From Loigolactobacillus coryniformis subsp. coryniformis KCTC 3167 = DSM 20001 (GTDB taxonomy: Bacteria; Bacillota; Bacilli; Lactobacillales; Lactobacillaceae), in assembly GCF_002706425.1 (NCBI RefSeq), contig NZ_CP017713.1:1488001-1552000 (forward strand): a stretch of 64,000 bases of DNA, in the 5' to 3' direction. The notes under the pieces are model-generated. The model did no database searches. It had not been told where the DNA came from and worked only from the letters and a program-made list of their open reading frames with translations. Numbering within the stretch: position 1 is the stretch's first letter; each line of letters begins with the position of its first letter. The position numbers were made by a program, and so were the translations under genes. This document shows, one piece after another, positions 58,906 to 64,000 of this stretch.

Positions 58906-59813
58906 TGCTTGAATTAAATTGGCTCGATTTATTTATTCAGTATTTAAATGTAGAGCGACAATATAGTCCAGAAACCAGTAAGGCATATCAGGAAGATATT
59001 TTAAGTTTTATTAATTTTCTCAAGAACAATGGTGGCGTCGATTCTTTTAAAGCGATAAAATTATTAGATGTACGAACCTATTTGAGTTACTTATATGAAC
59101 AGCAATACAGTCGTAATTCGGTGTCGCGTAAAATTTCAAGTTTACGTTCGTTTTACAATTATTTAGTCAAAAATAGTTTTGTGGCGGTCAATCCATTTAC
59201 TTCCGTTCAGTTAAAGCGGCACAATGCACATTTACCGCGTTTTTTTTACGAAAAGGAAATGCAAGCGTTATTTGATGCTGCCCAAGGAGATCGGCCTTTA
59301 GACCTACGTAATTCGGCGTTACTTGAGGTATTATATGCCACAGGGATCCGGGTCAGCGAATGTGTTAACCTAACTTTAGACGCCGTTGATTTTGACCTTA
59401 GCGTGATGTTGATCCATGGTAAAGGTAACAAAGATCGTTACGTTCCGTTTGGCCATTTTGCGGCTGAGGCCCTGGATCGATATTTAACCGATTGCCGCAC
59501 CCCATTAATGACTAAATATCATGCTGAACATGATTATGTTTTCGTTAATCATTATGGCAAACAGCTGACGGCTACCGGTGTTGAATACATTTTGAATCAG
59601 ATCATTAAGAAAAGTAGTCTGACCTCGGATATTCATCCCCATATGTTACGGCACACTTTTGCCACGCATTTGTTAAATAATGGTGCGGACTTGCGGACTG
59701 TGCAAGAATTGTTAGGTCATAGTAGCCTCTCAACCACACAGATCTACACACACGTCACCACCGAGCACTTACAACAGGATTATCGGAAATACTTTCCACG
59801 AGCAAAATCTTAA
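58905..59813 (+). CDS. xerC: Tyrosine recombinase XerC
   Basis: Partner of XerD in dimer resolution (Bacillus CodV). 302 residues from TTG 58905, GGGAGGG upstream. Core-binding domain (about 1-95), catalytic domain with YATGIRVSEC (Arg), KGNKDR, HMLRHTFATHLL (His, Arg), ELLGHSSLS and Tyr in TTQIYTHVT. All active-site residues are present, unlike the paralogue at 32722. Confidence 0.96.
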   Translation: MLELNWLDLFIQYLNVERQYSPETSKAYQEDILSFINFLKNNGGVDSFKAIKLLDVRTYLSYLYEQQYSRNSVSRKISSLRSFYNYLVKNSFVAVNPFTSVQLKRHNAHLPRFFYEKEMQALFDAAQGDRPLDLRNSALLEVLYATGIRVSECVNLTLDAVDFDLSVMLIHGKGNKDRYVPFGHFAAEALDRYLTDCRTPLMTKYHAEHDYVFVNHYGKQLTATGVEYILNQIIKKSSLTSDIHPHMLRHTFATHLLNNGADLRTVQELLGHSSLSTTQIYTHVTTEHLQQDYRKYFPRAKS

Positions 59814-59918
59814 AGGTAACGGGTACTGATTTCAAATCAGTGTGCACATTAGCCATGTTTATCTACAACTTTTGCTGACAAACTAATATTTTTAAGTAAG
59901 ATAAAGGAGTGCAAATCA

Positions 59919-60464
59919 ATGACAGGTATAAAATTTGAAGCAACAACGATCTGCGCAGTACAGCACAATGGCCATGCGGCAATGGCTGGTGACGGCCAGG
60001 TGACCATGGGCGAAAAAGTAATTATGAAGGGTACTGCCAAAAAAGTGCGTCGTATCTATAACGATGAAGTTGTTGTCGGTTTTGCTGGCAGTGTTGCCGA
60101 CGCCTTTAATCTAGAAGAGCGTTTTGAAAAGAAACTCAATGAATATAGCGGTAATTTATCTCGTGCGGCCGTTGAATTAGCTCAAGACTGGCGTGCTGAT
60201 CAAACTTTGCAGAAGTTGGAAGCCTTGTTGATCGTGATGAATAAAGATCAATTATTGATGGTTTCTGGTAATGGCGAAGTGATCGAACCAGATGATAATG
60301 TTTTAGCCATCGGTTCAGGCGGTAACTATGCATTAGCAGCCGCTAAAGCCTTAACTACCAATGCTAAAGACATGAGTGCACATGATATTGCTCACGCCGC
60401 AATCAGCATCGCCGGAGACATTGATATTTTCACTAACCATAATATTATTGTTGAAGATCTATAA
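59919..60464 (+). CDS. hslV: HslV peptidase subunit of the HslUV protease (CodW type)
   Basis: Proteasome-like N-terminal-nucleophile peptidase; works with the HslU ATPase. 181 residues, SD AAAGGAG. The usual E. coli-type protein starts MTTIV, so that Thr is exposed after Met removal; here [16 protein letters not shown] has an eight-residue extension before the TT and Thr at position 2, recalling Bacillus CodW with its extended, Ser-starting N terminus. GDGQVTMG and [10 protein letters not shown] follow. The TAA stop (60462-60464) lies within the duplicated target site of an IS1380-family element, which leaves the protein intact. Confidence 0.95.
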   Translation: MTGIKFEATTICAVQHNGHAAMAGDGQVTMGEKVIMKGTAKKVRRIYNDEVVVGFAGSVADAFNLEERFEKKLNEYSGNLSRAAVELAQDWRADQTLQKLEALLIVMNKDQLLMVSGNGEVIEPDDNVLAIGSGGNYALAAAKALTTNAKDMSAHDIAHAAISIAGDIDIFTNHNIIVEDL

Positions 60465-60465
60465 A

Positions 60466-62162
60466 CCTGAATTATGCATATGCATCAAATTGATTGGCCA
60501 AATTATCAGTTTTACGTAATTTCTCTATATTCACGACTTGGGCTAGTCATGACTAGCCAAGTTTGACTTAATTTAGTTAGTTTGATTAGTTTTCATACTT
60601 GATCGCGTCAAAAAAGTAGCCACTAATCCCTTGGTCAAACACAATAATTTTAAAAAATTTTAAAAGTAACTGCGCTATTTTCTTAGTTGGTCACTAAGGG
60701 GCTTAACGTGTGAATGTTAGCTAATAAGGCTTCGATCTGCTGGCTAAAGACGTTGCTTTGCGCCAGATGAATGATTATTTTTCCGGCGTGACGGGCTAGT
60801 TTTCCAGCAACATGAAAGATTTGAAAGCGTAGTGTACTAATGGTCGTGTTGCGCTGCTCTTTTGGTAAGGCCATTAACTTCATCAAGGCAATCAAGTTAT
60901 AGGCAATGCCGCTGATAGTTGCTCGCGCGGCATTGGTAGTAAAGGTGTGGCTATTCGTCTTATCCATAAAAAAGCCGGCTTTACTTTCTTTGATCAGGTT
61001 TTCCATGGCCCCACGCTTTTGATAGGCTAAGTACAATAATTTGACCCCGGCTTCAGTCATATTAGTGACCACATATTGCCGTTCAAAGAATAGTTCGCCT
61101 ACTTGATGCGTCGATTTTACTAGGACGCGCCGATCAATCGACCAGCTCTTGGCCGCGTAGTTGAATTCACCATAGATGACCGAATTCTGATCAAAATGCT
61201 TGGGCACTACTGGTGTGAATTCATCAGCTAGTTGGTCTAAAGCGGCGTTTCGCTTCAGGCGGATCACATATTTTACATCATAAAATTCGCAGAGCGTATA
61301 AAGCTCAGGCGTCGCAAAACCACTATCACCGCGTAAAATCAACTGAACATCAAACGGCAATTCGCAAAAAGCCGCAAAGATCGGGGCTAAGAATTCTTTG
61401 ACACCAGTGCTGGTGTACTGATTGCCTGGACGTTGCTTGATTCCTAAAAGCAAATTCAGCTGCGCGATATAGGCCACTAGCGGATGGAAACCAGTAACCC
61501 CATAATGCGCATTGAAACTAGCAGCTTCTTGATGACCAAAGGTATCACAATGCGTCGAATCAACATCAAGCATGACCGTGTCAATATGGTTAGTCCTGAT
61601 ATAATCGAGCGCCAAGGTTAAAATCAAACGGTTCAAGTGCAGAACATCATCACAAGTTAGCGCACTTAAAAAACGAGAAATAGTCGGTTGGGGTGCTAAA
61701 TCAGTCGTCCCATGGACCTGTTTCATGACTGGGTCGTGTTGTAGCGCGTCGGCCGCGACATCATTGCCGTAACCGGCAATATTCAGTTCCAGCATTTGAT
61801 TGAGTAAGCTAGTTTTAGAATAATGAGGGCCAATACGTTTTTCGCTTAATTGTGCCGCCGCTTGATCAATAGTTTGGTCAAGACCAGCTGCGTGCTTAAA
61901 TTCGGCGTAAAACAACAGGCCTGCGTTATTTGAAAGTTGAACATCATCAGTCTTAATTTTGATTTTAGGGTTGAATCGCAGTTGGGTTTCGTGTAAGTTA
62001 GTCATGAGGCATCTCCTGTGTTCGTTATTGTTTGGTCGCTATAACAATAACACGGAAGGTGCTTTTTTGGTACACCATTTTGGTGAAACCCTCAATCAAA
62101 GGTAAAACGATGGTGTAGCAGCATTCTCGTTAAGGTTTAGGAAAAGATATGCATAATTCAGG
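60466..62162 (-). mobile_element. IS1380-family insertion sequence, complete, 1697 bp
   Basis: Perfect 16-bp terminal inverted repeats: CCTGAATTATGCATAT at 60466-60481 and its complement at 62147-62162. Flanked by the 5-bp direct repeat ATAAA (60461-60465 and 62163-62167). Size, CC ends and short duplication fit IS1380. It separates hslV from hslU, which are normally adjacent. Confidence 0.92.
60683..62005 (-). CDS. IS1380-family transposase
   Basis: 440 residues, ATG 62005; the minus-strand SD AGGAGATG is close upstream. IS1380-type DDE features: DTVMLDVDSTHCDTFG (first Asp), LILRGDSGFATPEL (second Asp) and the Glu region KRGAMENLIKESKAGF; SNNAGLLFYAEF is typical of the N terminus. No internal stop, so probably active. 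Opposite to the host genes. Confidence 0.93.
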   Translation of the reverse strand: MTNLHETQLRFNPKIKIKTDDVQLSNNAGLLFYAEFKHAAGLDQTIDQAAAQLSEKRIGPHYSKTSLLNQMLELNIAGYGNDVAADALQHDPVMKQVHGTTDLAPQPTISRFLSALTCDDVLHLNRLILTLALDYIRTNHIDTVMLDVDSTHCDTFGHQEAASFNAHYGVTGFHPLVAYIAQLNLLLGIKQRPGNQYTSTGVKEFLAPIFAAFCELPFDVQLILRGDSGFATPELYTLCEFYDVKYVIRLKRNAALDQLADEFTPVVPKHFDQNSVIYGEFNYAAKSWSIDRRVLVKSTHQVGELFFERQYVVTNMTEAGVKLLYLAYQKRGAMENLIKESKAGFFMDKTNSHTFTTNAARATISGIAYNLIALMKLMALPKEQRNTTISTLRFQIFHVAGKLARHAGKIIIHLAQSNVFSQQIEALLANIHTLSPLVTN

Positions 62163-62188
62163 ATAAAATAACCGTAGCGAAAGCTTAG

Positions 62189-62318
62189 TATAAAATACCC
62201 ATGTATTGTGGCGTAGAGCCATGTTTCTTGCGGTACGGTCTTTACCACAAGAATGGTCATCGTCCGTAACATCAGAAATTTTTGGTACAAAAAATAACCA
62301 CTATTGTGGAGTAGAGAT
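62189..62318 (+). promoter_or_regulatory. Structured leader of hslU, related to the 112-bp repeats
   Basis: A copy of the leader element: GTAGAG-CCATGT, hairpin TTCTTG (62225-62230)/CAAGAA (62248-62253) with inner GGT/ACC, then TGGTCATCG and AACATCAGAAA. The flank TATTGTGGCGTAGAG (62204-62218) is repeated after it as TATTGTGGAGTAGAG (62302-62316), just before the SD. CCAC-TATT-GTGG (62299-62310) is a further small hairpin. Confidence 0.7.
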
Positions 62319-62331
62319 AAGGAGTTTACCT

Positions 62332-63747
62332 ATGCAACCAGCTGAAAAAACACCAAAACAAATCGTGGCCGCTTTAGACGAATATGTCATCGGTCAACAT
62401 GACGCTAAACGAGCGATCGCCGTTGCTTTACGTAATCGTTATCGCCGGATGCAACTTGCCCAAGATATGCAAGAAGAGATCACCCCGAAAAACATGTTAA
62501 TGATCGGCCCGACTGGGGTCGGTAAAACTGAAATTGCCCGTCGGCTAGCTAAAATTGTTTCGGCACCATTTGTGAAGGTCGAAGCGACTAAATTTACTGA
62601 AGTGGGCTACGTCGGTCGTGATGTTGAATCGATGGTCCGTGATCTAGTGGATGTTGCTATCGAAATGGAACGTAAAATTCAATATAAAAATGTTCATGCT
62701 GAAGCTAGTCGTGAAGCTGACAAACGTTTAGTAAAATTATTGGTTCCTGGCGTCAAAAAACAACCCACACAACAAAACCAAATGCAAAGCTTGATGAATG
62801 CTTTCACTGCCATGCAAAATGGCCAAAATCCATTGCAAAACAATGAAGAGAAAGAAGAAGTAACGGATACAGTCCGTGACCAACGGCTATCAGTTAAAGA
62901 ACAGCTAGACCGTGGTCTTTTAGAAAATGAAGAAGTGACCATCGAAATGGATGATCCTAAACAAGCTGTAGCCATGAATAACAACATGATGGGCCAAATG
63001 GGTATCGATCTTAGTGAGACCTTAGGCGCGTTAACACCAAAACGTAAGATCAAACGGACCGTTTCTGTTAAGGAAGCTCGCGAAGTTTTGATCAAGGAAG
63101 AAGCCGAAAAGCTCGTCAACGACGCTGATATTTATCATGACGCAATTCAACGTGCTGAGAATACCGGCATCATTTTCATCGACGAAATTGACAAGATCAC
63201 GGCAAATGGTCAAAAAAATAGCGGCGAAGTTTCTCGTGAAGGGGTTCAACGCGATATTTTACCAATCGTTGAAGGGTCTGCGATTACGACCAAATATGGT
63301 ACGATCAATACTGACCACATCCTATTCATTGCTTCTGGCGCTTTTGCTGACAGCAAACCGAGTGATTTGATTGCTGAATTACAAGGTCGTTTACCGATCC
63401 GGGTCGAACTAGATGATTTATCCAAGGAAGACTTCGTCCGTATTTTGACTGAACCAAATAACGCTTTGATCAAGCAATATATGGCAATGATCGCTACAGA
63501 TAACATTCATACCACCTTCACCAAAGAAGCAATCGAACGAATCGCGGAGATTGCTTATGATGTCAATCATGAAACTGAAAACATTGGTGCACGGCGTTTA
63601 CACACGATTTTAGAGAAGTTATTAGAAGATATTCTCTATGAAGGTCCCGACATGGAAATGGGCGACATTACGATCACTGAAAAATACGTTAACGATAAAA
63701 TTGGTGATATCGTGGCGAATAAAGATCTTAGCCGCTATATTCTGTAG
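62332..63747 (+). CDS. hslU: HslU ATPase subunit of the HslUV protease
   Basis: AAA+ unfoldase that feeds HslV. 471 residues from ATG 62332 (AAGGAG, 7-nt spacing); the open frame upstream to 62206 is leader. Walker [10 protein letters not shown] (about 58), VGYVGRDVESMVRD pore region, an I domain rich in Gln/Asn (about 140-190, QQNQMQSLMNAF), Walker B IIFIDEIDK, and the sensor and C-terminal helices ending LSRYIL, the tail that docks into HslV. It is now cut off from the hslV promoter by an IS reading the other way, so it needs a promoter within 62163-62331 or in the IS end. Confidence 0.96.
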   Translation: MQPAEKTPKQIVAALDEYVIGQHDAKRAIAVALRNRYRRMQLAQDMQEEITPKNMLMIGPTGVGKTEIARRLAKIVSAPFVKVEATKFTEVGYVGRDVESMVRDLVDVAIEMERKIQYKNVHAEASREADKRLVKLLVPGVKKQPTQQNQMQSLMNAFTAMQNGQNPLQNNEEKEEVTDTVRDQRLSVKEQLDRGLLENEEVTIEMDDPKQAVAMNNNMMGQMGIDLSETLGALTPKRKIKRTVSVKEAREVLIKEEAEKLVNDADIYHDAIQRAENTGIIFIDEIDKITANGQKNSGEVSREGVQRDILPIVEGSAITTKYGTINTDHILFIASGAFADSKPSDLIAELQGRLPIRVELDDLSKEDFVRILTEPNNALIKQYMAMIATDNIHTTFTKEAIERIAEIAYDVNHETENIGARRLHTILEKLLEDILYEGPDMEMGDITITEKYVNDKIGDIVANKDLSRYIL

Positions 63748-63751
63748 TGCT

Positions 63752-63842
63752 AGCTGTTAGGTGTTGCTATTGGTGATCCGGCTAATAGCTGGAATATCTA
63801 AAACTTTGATACAAAAATCAACCACTATTGTGGAGTTGGAGG
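63752..63842 (+). promoter_or_regulatory. Leader of the mutarotase gene, diverged relative of the hslU leader
   Basis: AGCTGTTAG (63752-63760) pairs with CTAATAGCT (63782-63790). Then a stretch matching the 3' half of the hslU leader: UAC-AAAAA and AACCACTATTGTGGAGT (63820-63836), which is identical to the hslU one (62297-62313), including the CCAC/GTGG hairpin, again just before the SD. Confidence 0.6.
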
Positions 63843-63848
63843 GCAAAT

Positions 63849-64000
63849 ATGTCACTTTCAATCAAAAATCAATTTTTACAGGCGAACTTCACCGAAAAAG
63901 GTGCCGAGTTAACCAATCTGATCTCATTAGATTCTGGTACTGAATATATTTGGCAAGCCGATCCGCAGATCTGGGGCCGTCATGCACCGATTCTTTTTCC
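63849..64000 (+). CDS. LacX-type aldose 1-epimerase family protein, 3' end outside window
   Basis: Only the first 50 codons are present, from ATG 63849 (GGAGGG upstream). NQFLQANFTEKGAELTNLIS and YIWQADPQIWGRHAPILFP, given here as QADPQIWGRHAPILFP, are characteristic of LacX/YphB-like mutarotases, which interconvert sugar anomers. In Bacillus the gene after hslU is codY; here it is this one. The catalytic His and Glu lie beyond the window. Confidence 0.85.
   Translation, partial: MSLSIKNQFLQANFTEKGAELTNLISLDSGTEYIWQADPQIWGRHAPILF

Noticed and set aside
59846-59896. AGCCATGTTT before hslV, shared with the leader family
   Set aside because: Only these 10 bases match; the hairpin and the CATCAGAAA part are missing. 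The region may be a weak terminator-like stem of xerC.
60580-62100. Ends of the IS1380-family element near the CAAAAAAG-type matches at about 60607 and 62070
   Set aside because: The perfect 16-bp inverted repeats at 60466 and 62162 with a 5-bp duplication define the ends better.
62694-63119. 141-codon minus-strand ORF inside hslU
   Set aside because: Antisense to the I domain coding sequence, no SD, composition explained by the overlapping gene.

Overview
This 64 kb window is a chromosomal segment of a low- to mid-GC lactic acid bacterium, almost certainly Lactobacillaceae. The basis is protein similarity and gene order: dnaE-pfkA-pyk, fur-xerD, ribT-scpAB-rluB, fer-ypbB-recQ, cmk-rpsA-der-hup, dapB-cca, thyA-dfrA and rbgA-rnhB-dprA-topA-trmFO-xerC-hslVU all follow the Bacillus/Lactobacillus backbone. 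Frequent TTG/GTG starts with strong Shine-Dalgarno (SD) sequences, WxL surface proteins, CtsR- and cre-like operators and a Lactobacillus-type thymidylate synthase agree with this. I do not assign a genus. No rRNA, tRNA, CRISPR array or intact prophage was seen.

Layout. 1-4.2 kb: 5'-truncated pepT, CtsR-type clpB with a structured leader, and a small membrane protein. 4.2-11.5 kb: a structured intergenic region, then dnaE, pfkA, pyk and a UPF0756 membrane protein. 11.5-16.6 kb: cvfB, fur, xerD, then overlapping ribT-scpA-scpB-rluB, and a divergent ferredoxin. 16.7-24.2 kb: ypbB-recQ, a LysM protein behind a complex leader, cmk, rpsA, der, hup. 24.3-31.3 kb is the main accessory region: an Mga-like regulator gene split by an IS4-family element (perfect 7-bp target duplication), followed by a four-gene WxL/LPxTG/DUF916 surface-complex operon. 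31.4-41.2 kb: a TPR protein, a catalytically degenerate tyrosine recombinase, YitT, dapB-cca, an ABC-F ATPase, thyA-dfrA and DegV. 41.3-44.9 kb: three tandem 112-bp leader repeats, then a GDSL hydrolase, YpmS, YozE and a CtpA-type protease. 45-50 kb: PEP synthase, and a LysR regulator divergent from a MetE-like enzyme. 50.2-52.1 kb: a group II intron just behind the MetE-like gene's terminator, followed by about 660 bp of AT-rich DNA. 52.7-64 kb: rbgA, rnhB, dprA, topA, trmFO, xerC, hslV, then an IS1380-family element inserted at the hslV stop codon and separating it from hslU, then a LacX-type mutarotase gene cut by the window end.

Two observations deserve most attention. First, a family of repeated, apparently structured leader elements lies before the GDSL hydrolase gene (three tandem copies), before hslU (one copy, with compensatory changes in the hairpin) and, more diverged, before the mutarotase gene. 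Second, the WxL surface operon sits next to a regulator gene inactivated by an IS whose precise removal would restore a 499-codon reading frame.
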